From Dickeya undicola (GTDB lineage Bacteria; Pseudomonadota; Gammaproteobacteria; Enterobacterales; Enterobacteriaceae), in contig NZ_JSYG01000019.1 in assembly GCF_000784735.1 (NCBI RefSeq), forward strand, positions 124,001 through 188,000: a stretch of 64,000 nucleotides of DNA, written 5' to 3'. How positions within the stretch are numbered: position 1 is the first letter of the stretch; each line of letters starts with the position of its first letter. The notes under the pieces are model-generated. The model had not been told where the DNA came from, ran no database searches, and saw only the letters and a list, made by a program, of their open reading frames with translations. Positions 27,094 through 35,034 of this stretch are shown piece after piece. Made by a program: the position numbers and the translations under genes.

Positions 27094-28356
27094 ATGCCAC
27101 ATGACCTGAATGACTTTTCTCATGCGCTGAACGCCCAGAGCCTACGCGCGTTGCCGGAACGCTTTGGTTGCCCGCTGTGGGCCTACGATGCCGAAACTAT
27201 CATTGCGCGCATCGGTCAGTTGCGACAGTTCGACACCATCCGTTTCGCGCAGAAAGCCTGCTCCAACCTGCATATTCTGACGCTGATGCGCCAGCAAGGC
27301 GTAAAGGTAGATTCCGTGTCGTTGGGTGAAATCGAACGTGCGCTGGCGGCCGGGTTCGAGCCGGGCACCGACGCGCATGAGATCGTGTTTACCGCCGATG
27401 TGCTGGATGACGCCACGCTGCAACGGGTGCATGAGCTGAACATTCCGGTGAACGCCGGTTCTATCGACATGCTGCATCAGTTGGGCGAGTGCTCGCCGGG
27501 TCACCCGGTGTGGCTGCGTATTAATCCGGGATTCGGCCACGGCCACAGTCAGAAGACCAACACCGGCGGCGAAAACAGTAAACACGGTATCTGGTATGCC
27601 GATTTACCGCAGGCATTGGAAGCGTTGAGCCGTTATCGGCTGAAGCTGGTGGGTATTCATATGCATATTGGCTCCGGTGTTGATTACGGGCATCTGGAGC
27701 AGGTGTGTGACGCGATGGTGCAGCAGGTGCTGGCCGTTGGGCAGGATCTGGACGCTATTTCCGCTGGCGGGGGGCTGTCGATTCCTTATCACCACGGCGG
27801 CGAGCGCATTGATACCCAGCATTACTATGGCTTGTGGAACCGGGCACGGCAGCAGATCGCCGAACACCTTGGGCATCCGGTCACGCTGGAGATTGAACCG
27901 GGGCGTTTTCTGGTAGCGGAGTCTGGCGTGTTGGTGGCGCAGGTGCGCGCGGTAAAAGACATGGGCAGCCGTCACTTTGTGCTGGTGGATGCCGGGTTCA
28001 GCGACCTGATGCGCCCGGCGATGTACGGCAGTTATCATCACATCACCCTGCTGCCGGGGGACGGGCGCGACCTGAGCCAGTCTGCGCTGCGCGACACCGT
28101 GGTGGCCGGTCCGCTGTGTGAGTCAGGTGATGTGTTTACCCAGCAGGCGGGCGGCGGGGTGGAAACACTGGCGCTGCCGTCGGCGCAGGTCGGCGATTAT
28201 CTGGTGTTCCATGACACCGGGGCTTACGGCGCATCAATGTCTTCCAACTACAACAGCCGCCCGTTGATTGCCGAAGTGCTGTTCGAGCAAGGTCAGCCGC
28301 GGTTGATCCGCCGTCGCCAGACGCTGGATGAACTGCTGGCACTGGAGCGGGTGTAA
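27094..28356 (+). CDS. lysA: Diaminopimelate decarboxylase
   Basis: LysA is the PLP enzyme that makes L-lysine from meso-diaminopimelate, the last step of the pathway. The 420-aa protein has an N-terminal barrel with the PLP-lysine region RFAQKACSNLHILTLMRQQG, the glycine-rich GGGLSIPYH, EPGRFLVAESGVLV, and the late active-site motif GPLCESGDVF. It is activated by the divergent lysR. Its end is 15 bp from a convergent LacI-type gene; in E. coli the neighbour at this position is galR, so a carbohydrate cluster has been inserted here. Confidence 0.95.
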   Translation: MPHDLNDFSHALNAQSLRALPERFGCPLWAYDAETIIARIGQLRQFDTIRFAQKACSNLHILTLMRQQGVKVDSVSLGEIERALAAGFEPGTDAHEIVFTADVLDDATLQRVHELNIPVNAGSIDMLHQLGECSPGHPVWLRINPGFGHGHSQKTNTGGENSKHGIWYADLPQALEALSRYRLKLVGIHMHIGSGVDYGHLEQVCDAMVQQVLAVGQDLDAISAGGGLSIPYHHGGERIDTQHYYGLWNRARQQIAEHLGHPVTLEIEPGRFLVAESGVLVAQVRAVKDMGSRHFVLVDAGFSDLMRPAMYGSYHHITLLPGDGRDLSQSALRDTVVAGPLCESGDVFTQQAGGGVETLALPSAQVGDYLVFHDTGAYGASMSSNYNSRPLIAEVLFEQGQPRLIRRRQTLDELLALERV

Positions 28357-28371
28357 CCGCGCTGCGCGCAC

Positions 28372-29382
28372 TCAGCGCGCGTGCGGCCCTTTTGCCACTG
28401 AAGCGCGCAGTTTCAATTGGCCGGTAAACGGGGCGATCGGTTTGACCGCTTCGCCCTCACACAATTTCAGCGCCTGAGAAATCGCGGCGCTGATCATCTC
28501 TTCAATCGGCAAATACACTGTGGATAGCGCCGGGTTCAGGTACGGGGCGCTGGGGATATCGTCAAAACCCACTAGCGATACGTCTTGCGGCAGCCGTTTA
28601 CCGGCTTCGAGCAGTGCTTTCATCGCGCCGATGCACATATCATCGTTGCTGGCGAAAATAGCGGAAAAACCGGCGTCATGCGCCAGCAGTTCACGTACTG
28701 CCTGATAACCGCCGGGCACCAGATTGTCGCCGTTGATGACCCGCAACGGGTCATAGGGAATGTGATGATGTTCCAGCGCCTGTCGGTAACCTGCCAGACG
28801 CGCGCGTGCGGTCGGGGTGTTGATTGGCCCGGTGATGCAGGCAATGTCGCGGTGCCCTTGCTCTACCAGATAATCGATCAACTGAAACACCGCCTGCTGC
28901 TGCTCGAACCAGACGCAGCGGTCAGGTGCCATCGGCAGATGTCGGTTAATCACCACGATCGGCACGGTGGAGTGCTCCAGCAGCGCCATCAGCGCCGCGT
29001 CGGACATGTGGCGGGTATAAAGCACGATAGCGTCGCAGCGGCGATCGGTCAGCAGTTGCACCGCCTGCTGCTCGTCTTCCGGCGTATCGTGACCGTCTGT
29101 TACGATCAGGTGTTTACCGCTGACTTCGGTACGTTCCGCCGCCCGGCGCAGTAACCGGCCGAAATACGGGCCGTCGAAATTGGACACCACCAGCCCCAGG
29201 CTGTTGGAACTACGCTGTGCCAGCGAGCGCGCCAGAAAGTTAGGACGATAGCCCAGTTCTTCCATTGCCTTGAATACGGCATCGCGTGTGCTTTGCTTCA
29301 CCTGACCTGTACCGTTCAGCACCCGTGATACCGTTGCTTTGGATACGCCCGCATGTCTTGCCACATCAAGCATGGTCATCAT
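28372..29382 (-). CDS. LacI/GalR-family repressor (AscG-like)
   Basis: The 336-aa product begins MMTMLDVARHAGVSKATVSRVL, a LacI-type helix-turn-helix with hinge, followed by a sugar-binding domain (LGLVVSNFDGPYFGRLLRRA; FASNDDMCIGAMKALLEAG). It resembles AscG, the repressor of aryl-beta-glucoside use in E. coli, and differs from the true galR at 35035. AAGG lies 8 bases before ATG 29382. It is downstream of the PTS IIA gene on the same strand and likely controls the adjacent PTS/GH1 cluster, possibly together with the GntR-type protein at 33333. Confidence 0.85.
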   Translation of the reverse strand: MMTMLDVARHAGVSKATVSRVLNGTGQVKQSTRDAVFKAMEELGYRPNFLARSLAQRSSNSLGLVVSNFDGPYFGRLLRRAAERTEVSGKHLIVTDGHDTPEDEQQAVQLLTDRRCDAIVLYTRHMSDAALMALLEHSTVPIVVINRHLPMAPDRCVWFEQQQAVFQLIDYLVEQGHRDIACITGPINTPTARARLAGYRQALEHHHIPYDPLRVINGDNLVPGGYQAVRELLAHDAGFSAIFASNDDMCIGAMKALLEAGKRLPQDVSLVGFDDIPSAPYLNPALSTVYLPIEEMISAAISQALKLCEGEAVKPIAPFTGQLKLRASVAKGPHAR

Positions 29383-29508
29383 GGTTTGCACCTTCCCTGT
29401 TTTACCGATGTCTGTCACAGAGTTGTTATCGATCTTTGTCACATACTAGCACACTGGTGCAATGTCAGTGGGGCTGGTGCTGGATATCTCTCTGTCGACG
29501 TGGCGTCG

Positions 29509-29835
29509 TCAGGCTGATGGGCGGTCACTTAGCGCTTTGCGTAGCAGCACCAGCTCTTCGGCCAGATCGTGGCATAACATGGCGGTCATCAGATGATCCT
29601 GCGCGTGCACCATGATCAGGTTGACCGGTACTTTGCCTTCGCCTTCGTCCAGCCCAATCAGCCGGGTCTGGATAAGGTGGGCCGCCTTCGCCGCGTCTTT
29701 CGAGGCTTGCAACTGCGCATCGGCCTGTGCCCAGTCCTGCTCGCGGGCGGCCTGAATCGCCATCATGGCGCTGGAGCGGGCTTCACCCGCGTTGATCAGT
29801 AGTTCCATCACGGTCTGTTCCATATCGAATTCCAT
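29509..29835 (-). CDS. PTS lactose/cellobiose-family IIA component
   Basis: This 108-aa soluble phosphocarrier passes phosphate from HPr to the IIB protein. It shows the all-helical Lac-family pattern (MELLINAGEARSSAMMAIQAAREQDWAQADAQL) and the phosphorylated-histidine motif MVHAQDHLMTAML near residue 75. AGAGG lies 8 bases before ATG 29835. It is transcribed away from its presumed partners IIC (30071) and IIB (32902) from a shared 235-bp control region, an unusual split for this PTS class. Confidence 0.92.
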   Translation of the reverse strand: MEFDMEQTVMELLINAGEARSSAMMAIQAAREQDWAQADAQLQASKDAAKAAHLIQTRLIGLDEGEGKVPVNLIMVHAQDHLMTAMLCHDLAEELVLLRKALSDRPSA

Positions 29836-29847
29836 CGCACTGTCCTC

Positions 29848-29955
29848 TTGGTATGCCAAATTTGATGTTTTCTATGTTATTGGAATTCCAATATTGACTT
29901 GTGAGAACAATGTCACAGAAAAATTATTCGTTTGTTTTATTTTTTGGTATGCCAA
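29848..29955. promoter_or_regulatory. Three spaced GntR-type operators in the divergent PTS promoter region
   Basis: TTGGTATGCCAA occurs at 29848-29859 and 29944-29955, and the perfect palindrome TTGGAATTCCAA at 29880-29891. They share TTGG-N4-CCAA and resemble UxuR/ExuR-type sites. Start-to-start distances are 32 and 64 bp, about three and six helical turns, so bound dimers would face the same side of the DNA. The first lies close to the IIA start; the third is about 115 bp before the IIC start. The GntR protein encoded at 33333 is the likely ligand. Confidence 0.65.
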
Positions 29956-30070
29956 ACGCGAGATCGCTGAACCTGCCGTCCATTCTTCCGCGCGTAACGG
30001 CCACTACGGGGGCGATAGCCTCTGATAACAACAACCCCTGAAAATGCAGGTAAATCAAAGAGGTGGAGTT

Positions 30071-31411
30071 ATGTCATTCAAGGATCAGGCCATCGATTCA
30101 TTGGGATCGTTCGCCAACCAGTTCAACAGCCTGAGATACATCATGGCGATCAAAGCCTCGTTCATCACGCTGATGCCGGTGATCATCGTGGGCGCTTTCT
30201 CCGTGCTGATTTCCAATATGGTGCTTGACCCCAAGAACGGGCTGGCGAGTTTCGCCATGTTCGCATTTTTGGCACCGCTCAAGCCGATCATGAGCGGCAT
30301 TAACTATGCCACGCTAAACTTTCTGACCATTGGTGCCGTGTTCCTGATCGGTATTGAGCTTGGGAAAATCAACGGTTCCCGCAGCTTGTTTCCCGGCTTA
30401 CTGGCGGTGATTTGTTTCATCTCGATCACCCCCACCACCATCGATATGGTGATCAACGGCCAGACTTTACCGGTGAAAGACGTGCTGGCGCGTCAGTTTT
30501 CCGACACCAAGAGCCTGTTCCTCGGCATGTTTATCGCCATTTTGTCAGTAGAAATCTATTCGAAGCTGGAGTCGGTGGAAGGGTTGCGCATCAAGATGCC
30601 GGATAGCGTGCCGCCGAATGTGTCGGCGTCGTTTTCGGCGTTGATCCCGGCGATCATCACCGTGACACTGGTGGCGACCTTTGGGTTTACCTTCCAGAAA
30701 GTGACCGGTATGTACCTGTATGACGCCATCTATAAGGTGGTGCAGCAGCCGCTGGAGTCGGTGGTGCAAAGCCTGCCGGGGCTGTTGATCCTGATGTTCG
30801 TCGCGCAGTTGTTCTGGGTGATCGGTATTCATGGAAACCAGATGATCAAGCCGATCCGCGAACCGCTGTTATTGGGCGCGATCGCGGTGAACATGACCGC
30901 ATTTGAGCAAGGCCACGAGGTGCCGAACATCATCACCATGCCGTTCTGGGATGTGTACATGAGCATCGGGGGGTCTGGCCTGACTATCGGCCTGCTGCTG
31001 GCGGTGATGATCGCCTCCAAACGCCGCGAAATGAAAGAGATCGCCAAAATTTCTTTCGGGCCGGGCGTGTTCAACATCAATGAACCGGTGATCTTCGGTA
31101 TGCCGATCATGCTCAACCCGATTCTGGCTATCCCGTTCATTATCACGCCGCTGGTAACCGGCACCATTGGCTACTTTGCCACCAGCATGGGGTTTGCCGG
31201 TAAAGCGGTGGTGATGGTGCCCTGGACCACGCCGCCTATCATCAACGCCTGGTTGTCCACCGCCGGTTCTATGGGCGCAGTGGCGACGCAGATTGTCTGC
31301 ATTATCGTCGCCACCCTGATTTACCTGCCGTTCGTTAAAGTGGCGTCCCGCCGTGCTGAGCAAGCGCAGCGTGAAGCGGAAGCAGGGCAGGTCAGTGCAG
31401 CGAAAAACTAA
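30071..31411 (+). CDS. PTS cellobiose-type permease IIC
   Basis: This 446-aa membrane component translocates and phosphorylates a beta-glucoside-type sugar. It has about ten hydrophobic segments and family motifs such as ASFITLMPVIIVGAFSVLI, GIHGNQMIKPIREPLLL and FNINEPVIFGMPIMLNP, the last being the substrate-binding glutamate region of EIIC-Lac/Cel proteins. ATG 30071 follows GAGGTGGAG. It begins the operon IIC-GH1-IIB-GntR-GNAT; IIA is encoded divergently. Confidence 0.92.
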   Translation: MSFKDQAIDSLGSFANQFNSLRYIMAIKASFITLMPVIIVGAFSVLISNMVLDPKNGLASFAMFAFLAPLKPIMSGINYATLNFLTIGAVFLIGIELGKINGSRSLFPGLLAVICFISITPTTIDMVINGQTLPVKDVLARQFSDTKSLFLGMFIAILSVEIYSKLESVEGLRIKMPDSVPPNVSASFSALIPAIITVTLVATFGFTFQKVTGMYLYDAIYKVVQQPLESVVQSLPGLLILMFVAQLFWVIGIHGNQMIKPIREPLLLGAIAVNMTAFEQGHEVPNIITMPFWDVYMSIGGSGLTIGLLLAVMIASKRREMKEIAKISFGPGVFNINEPVIFGMPIMLNPILAIPFIITPLVTGTIGYFATSMGFAGKAVVMVPWTTPPIINAWLSTAGSMGAVATQIVCIIVATLIYLPFVKVASRRAEQAQREAEAGQVSAAKN

Positions 31412-31456
31412 CGAATCGAAACACGAAGCGAATCGAAAAATGAAAGGGAGACTGGC

Positions 31457-32893
31457 ATGAGCAAGGTATCAATGACCCTTCCCGAGGGCTTCATTTTGGG
31501 GGCGGCCTCATCCGCCTGGCAGACCGAGGGGTGGTCAGGCAAGAAAGACGGGCAGGATTCGTATCTGGACTTGTGGTACAAGCGCGATCGCCAGGTGTGG
31601 CACAACGGCTACGGCCCGGCGGTGGCGACCGACTTCTACAACCGCTACCGCGAAGACGTGGCGCTGATGAAGCAAACCGGGCTGACCCATTTCCGCACTT
31701 CCATCAACTGGTCGCGCTTTATGCTGGACTACGAGAACGGCGTGGTGGATGAAGAGTATGCCGCCTACATCGACAACCTGCTCGACGAAATGCACCGGCA
31801 GGGCATCGAACCGATGCTGTGTCTGGAACATTATGAACTGCCCGCGGTACTGTTCGAGAAGTATCAGGGCTGGTCGTCCAAACAGGTGGTGGAGTGGTTC
31901 GTGCAGTACGCCGACGCGGTGTTCGCCCGCTATGCCGGTAAGGTTAAACGTTGGTTCACCTTCAACGAGCCTATCGTGGTTCAGACCCGCGTCTATCTGG
32001 ATGCGGTGCGCTATCCCTATCAACAGGATACCGGCGTCTGGATGCAGTGGAACCACCACAAGAATCTGGCGACCGCCAAAGTGGTGCAGCTGTTTCGTGA
32101 CAAAGGCTATCACCGGCAGGGCGGCAGCATCGGGGTGATCCTCAATCCGGAAGTGACCTACCCGCGCTCCAGCGCCACGCACGATGTGGAAGCAGCGCGC
32201 CTGTATGATCTGTTCTACAACCGGGTGTTTCTGGATCCGGCGCTGAAAGGCGAATACCCGGCGGAGCTGCTGGCGCTGTTGGAAAAACACCAGGTCAAAT
32301 GGGATTACACCGAGGAAGAGCTGGCGATCATCCGCGCCAATACGGTGGATGAGGTAGGGATCAACCTTTATTACCCGCACCGGGTTAAAGCGCCCAGCCG
32401 GGCGTGGAACAGCAATACCCCGTTCCACCCGGCCTGTTACTACGAGCATTTCGAGCTGCCCGGCCGCCGCATGAACAAGTCCCGCGGTTGGGAAATCAAC
32501 CCGCGCATTATTTACGACATGGCGATGCGCCTGAAAGACGACTACGGCAACGTGCCCTGGTTCGTGTCGGAAAATGGCATGGGGATCGAAAACGAAGGGC
32601 AGTTCAAAGACAGCCACGGTGTGGTGCAGGATGATTACCGCATCGCGTTCATCGCCGAGCACCTTTACTGGACACTGAAAGCGCGCGAGGACGGGGCCAA
32701 CTGTCTGGGCTACATGCTGTGGGCGTTTACCGACAACGTGTCGCCGATGAACGCGTTCAAGAACCGTTACGGCTTGATTGAAATCGATCTGGAGCACGAC
32801 CGGCAGCGGCGTCCGAAAAAATCGGCAGGCTGGTTCCGTCAGGTGCGGGACAGCGGGGTGCTGGCGTTCGAACTGGACGATGAAGATAAATAG
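31457..32893 (+). CDS. GH1 6-phospho-beta-glucosidase (1)
   Basis: The 478-aa enzyme hydrolyses phosphorylated beta-glucosides delivered by the PTS. The GH1 barrel shows FILGAASSAWQTEG at the start, acid/base Glu171 in TFNEP, and nucleophile Glu372 in VSENGMG. It diverges from the two GH1 proteins encoded at 39767 and 41290, for example in a longer N-terminal insertion (KKDGQDSYLDLWYKRD), implying another aglycone or sugar preference. It lies between IIC and IIB in one operon. Confidence 0.92.
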   Translation: MSKVSMTLPEGFILGAASSAWQTEGWSGKKDGQDSYLDLWYKRDRQVWHNGYGPAVATDFYNRYREDVALMKQTGLTHFRTSINWSRFMLDYENGVVDEEYAAYIDNLLDEMHRQGIEPMLCLEHYELPAVLFEKYQGWSSKQVVEWFVQYADAVFARYAGKVKRWFTFNEPIVVQTRVYLDAVRYPYQQDTGVWMQWNHHKNLATAKVVQLFRDKGYHRQGGSIGVILNPEVTYPRSSATHDVEAARLYDLFYNRVFLDPALKGEYPAELLALLEKHQVKWDYTEEELAIIRANTVDEVGINLYYPHRVKAPSRAWNSNTPFHPACYYEHFELPGRRMNKSRGWEINPRIIYDMAMRLKDDYGNVPWFVSENGMGIENEGQFKDSHGVVQDDYRIAFIAEHLYWTLKAREDGANCLGYMLWAFTDNVSPMNAFKNRYGLIEIDLEHDRQRRPKKSAGWFRQVRDSGVLAFELDDEDK

Positions 32894-32901
32894 GGGGAAC
32901 G

Positions 32902-33219
32902 ATGAAACGGATTGTATTGGCCTGCTCAGCAGGCATGTCCACGTCGCTGGTGGTGACCAAGATGGAAAAAGAAGCGACGGCGCGCGGCATGGAATACCAG
33001 ATTTACGCCATTCCCGAACAGAACCTGCGGGATGAACTGCAAACCTACAGCGGCGATATCATTGCGGTGCTGCTGGGGCCGCAGGTGCGCTTCAAGCTGG
33101 CGGAAAACAAGAAGCTGACCGACGAGTACCAGATTCCGATCGCGGTGATCGACCCGGTGGCCTACGGCACCTTGAATGGTGCAAAGGTACTCGATCAGGC
33201 GCTGAGTTTGGTAAACTGA
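32902..33219 (+). CDS. PTS lactose/cellobiose-family IIB component
   Basis: This 105-aa phosphotransfer protein has the active-site loop CSAGMSTSLVV, with phospho-cysteine Cys8 close to the N-terminus as in ChbB/CelA-type IIB, and the usual alpha/beta pattern with VLLGPQVRFKL mid-protein. It starts 9 bp after the GH1 stop behind GGGGGAA and completes the IIA/IIB/IIC set. Confidence 0.93.
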   Translation: MKRIVLACSAGMSTSLVVTKMEKEATARGMEYQIYAIPEQNLRDELQTYSGDIIAVLLGPQVRFKLAENKKLTDEYQIPIAVIDPVAYGTLNGAKVLDQALSLVN

Positions 33220-33332
33220 GCTTCTGATTGCTGTAGGACGCGGACCGACGGTGCAAACCCCGGTCCGCGTTGGTATCCGGCTCCGCGCCGGGCGGCAGCG
33301 GTGTTCAATTCTCGGCCGTTCAGGGTGGCATT

Positions 33333-34100
33333 GTGGCGAAGGTTGTGGTTCTACAAGACAGAAAGCAATATCAGGAAATCGGCGGTGACCTGAGGGAAAA
33401 AATCCAGCAGGGGGAGTACCCCGTGGGTGCGCGTCTTCCACCGGAACGAAATATTGCGGAAACCTACGGCGTCAGTCGTACCATCGTGCGTGAAGCGCTG
33501 CTGATGCTGGAACTGGAAGGCACGGTGGATATTCGGCAAGGGTCGGGGGTGTACGTGCTGCGTATTCCGTCGGCGGAAGAGTCGTCTCCCAACGCGCAAA
33601 ACCGCATCGGTGCGTTTGAAATGTTGCAGGCACGCCAGTTGCTGGAGAGCAATATTGCGGCGTTTGCTGCCCGCATGGCGACCCGTAATGATATCGACAC
33701 CCTGCGGCATACGCTGGAGCAAGAGCAGGCGGCCATCGCCGCTAATGATTACCGCAGTGATTTCGACAAAATCTTTCATTTGCAGGTGGCGGGTGCCACC
33801 CAAAACCAGATGTTGCTGGAAACGGTTAGCAATATCTGGTCCTGCCGGGACGAAAGCCCCATCTGGCAGCAGCTTTACAGCCACGTCGGCAACCACGGCT
33901 ACCGGCTGAAATGGCTGGCGGACCACCAGACAATCCTGGCGGCGCTGCGCCGTCGTGACGTCAGCGGCTCTTATCAGGCGATGTGGCAACATCTGGAAAA
34001 TGTCAAAACCACGCTGATGGAAATCTCCGACGCCGAAGCGCCGGAATTCGATGGCTATTTGTTCGATTCGGTACCGATTTTTCAGGGAAAACTGGTCTGA
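33333..34100 (+). CDS. GntR-family regulator (FadR/UxuR subfamily)
   Basis: The 255-aa product has a GntR winged helix (GARLPPERNIAETYGVSRTIVREALLMLELEGTVDIRQGSGVYV) and an all-helical FCD effector domain. A GTG at 33333 behind AGGGTGG gives the N-terminus AKVVVLQDRKQYQEIGGDLR; there is no suitable ATG. It closes the IIC-GH1-IIB operon. The TTGG-N4-CCAA sites in the divergent promoter at 29848-29955 resemble operators of UxuR/ExuR relatives, so it is the likely local repressor. Confidence 0.87.
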   Translation: MAKVVVLQDRKQYQEIGGDLREKIQQGEYPVGARLPPERNIAETYGVSRTIVREALLMLELEGTVDIRQGSGVYVLRIPSAEESSPNAQNRIGAFEMLQARQLLESNIAAFAARMATRNDIDTLRHTLEQEQAAIAANDYRSDFDKIFHLQVAGATQNQMLLETVSNIWSCRDESPIWQQLYSHVGNHGYRLKWLADHQTILAALRRRDVSGSYQAMWQHLENVKTTLMEISDAEAPEFDGYLFDSVPIFQGKLV

Positions 34101-34103
34101 CGC

Positions 34104-34592
34104 ATGACGACGATGGAATCTCAGCCAACGATTGATTATCTAACGATTGGCTATCTGGCGGATTACCCGCATTTTGAAGCGCAAGTAGTGGACTGGTTGT
34201 GGCAGGCGTTCGGCGACGGGTTGAGCCGGGACTTTTTTGCCAGCGTGGTGCATCACAGCATGGATAAACAGGCGCTGCCGCTGACGTTTGTGGCGCTGGA
34301 CGGTGAACGACTGGTGGGCACCGTCGGGTTATGGCGCTGTGATCTGATTAGCCGACAGGATCTAACCCCCTGGCTGGCGGCGCTGTATGTGGACGAGCAC
34401 TACCGCGACCGTGGGCTGGGCGCTGCGCTACAGCGCTTCGTGGTGGCGCGCAGCCGCGAGCGCGGCTTTGACAATCTCTATCTCTACGCCGATTTCAGCG
34501 GCTATTACGAACGCCACGGCTGGCGCTATCTCGGCGACGCGCCAGATTATCCCGATAAACGGGTGCGGTTGTATCACCGCGCGTTAAGGTAA
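34104..34592 (+). CDS. GNAT-family N-acetyltransferase
   Basis: This 162-aa acetyltransferase has the acetyl-CoA loop VDEHYRDRGLGAALQRFVVARSRE (motif A, about residues 96-119) and a following ADFSGYYERHGWRYLGD segment typical of GNAT ends. The substrate is unknown. It starts 3 bp after the GntR stop, so it is probably co-transcribed with the PTS operon. An interspersed element lies directly downstream. Confidence 0.85.
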   Translation: MTTMESQPTIDYLTIGYLADYPHFEAQVVDWLWQAFGDGLSRDFFASVVHHSMDKQALPLTFVALDGERLVGTVGLWRCDLISRQDLTPWLAALYVDEHYRDRGLGAALQRFVVARSRERGFDNLYLYADFSGYYERHGWRYLGDAPDYPDKRVRLYHRALR

Positions 34593-34631
34593 TCTATTTC
34601 GTTGGCAAGTCTAACCAATGACGGCTTATAT

Positions 34632-35023
34632 GATGGGTTTTCCGGCGTCAAAAACCGTGCTGAGGCAGGCGGCTTCGCCGGATGCGCGGCAGGGAAGCCG
34701 CGCAAGCCCGTGCCGTGTTGGACAAAAACGTTGGGAACGTTTTTGAACAGCGTTTACGCTGGCCCGCAGGGCGAGTCCCAGGGATGGGGCGAGTAACCAC
34801 GTCACGGGCGGTCCGAACAGCGAAGACGAATGCCGAAGGCACCGCGTTAGCGGCACGGTTTAGCCCTTAGCCAGTGGTCAAGGAGAGGTGGCGCTTGCAC
34901 CTCTCCTTGTCGTGCGTGCGATGAAGCAACAAGGAAACGACACCGGTTATCCCGCACGAAACCATTCACCAACCAGATATAAATCCATTATTAGTGAGAC
35001 AACGTGGCTGTTTGTTAACAGCC
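34632..35023 (+). repeat. Structured interspersed element, copy C, with an enlarged loop
   Basis: The third copy lies between the convergent GNAT and galR genes. Paired segments are AAACCGTG 34652-34659 with CACGGTTT 34854-34861, GCGCGGC 34684-34690 with 34697-34703, 34706-34712/34714-34717 with 34798-34801/34803-34809, the AAGGAGAGGTG hairpin after 34880, and the terminal hairpin 35006-35023. The loop of the third stem, 7 bases in copies A and B, is about 80 bases here (34718-34797) and contains its own hairpin AAAAACGTT/AACGTTTTT. Confidence 0.82.
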
Positions 35024-35034
35024 TTGACGCACCA

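Noticed and set aside
29894-29920. CRP-like site TGTGA...TCACA upstream of the PTS IIC gene
   Set aside because: The half-sites are separated by eight bases instead of six, so it is not a standard CRP site.
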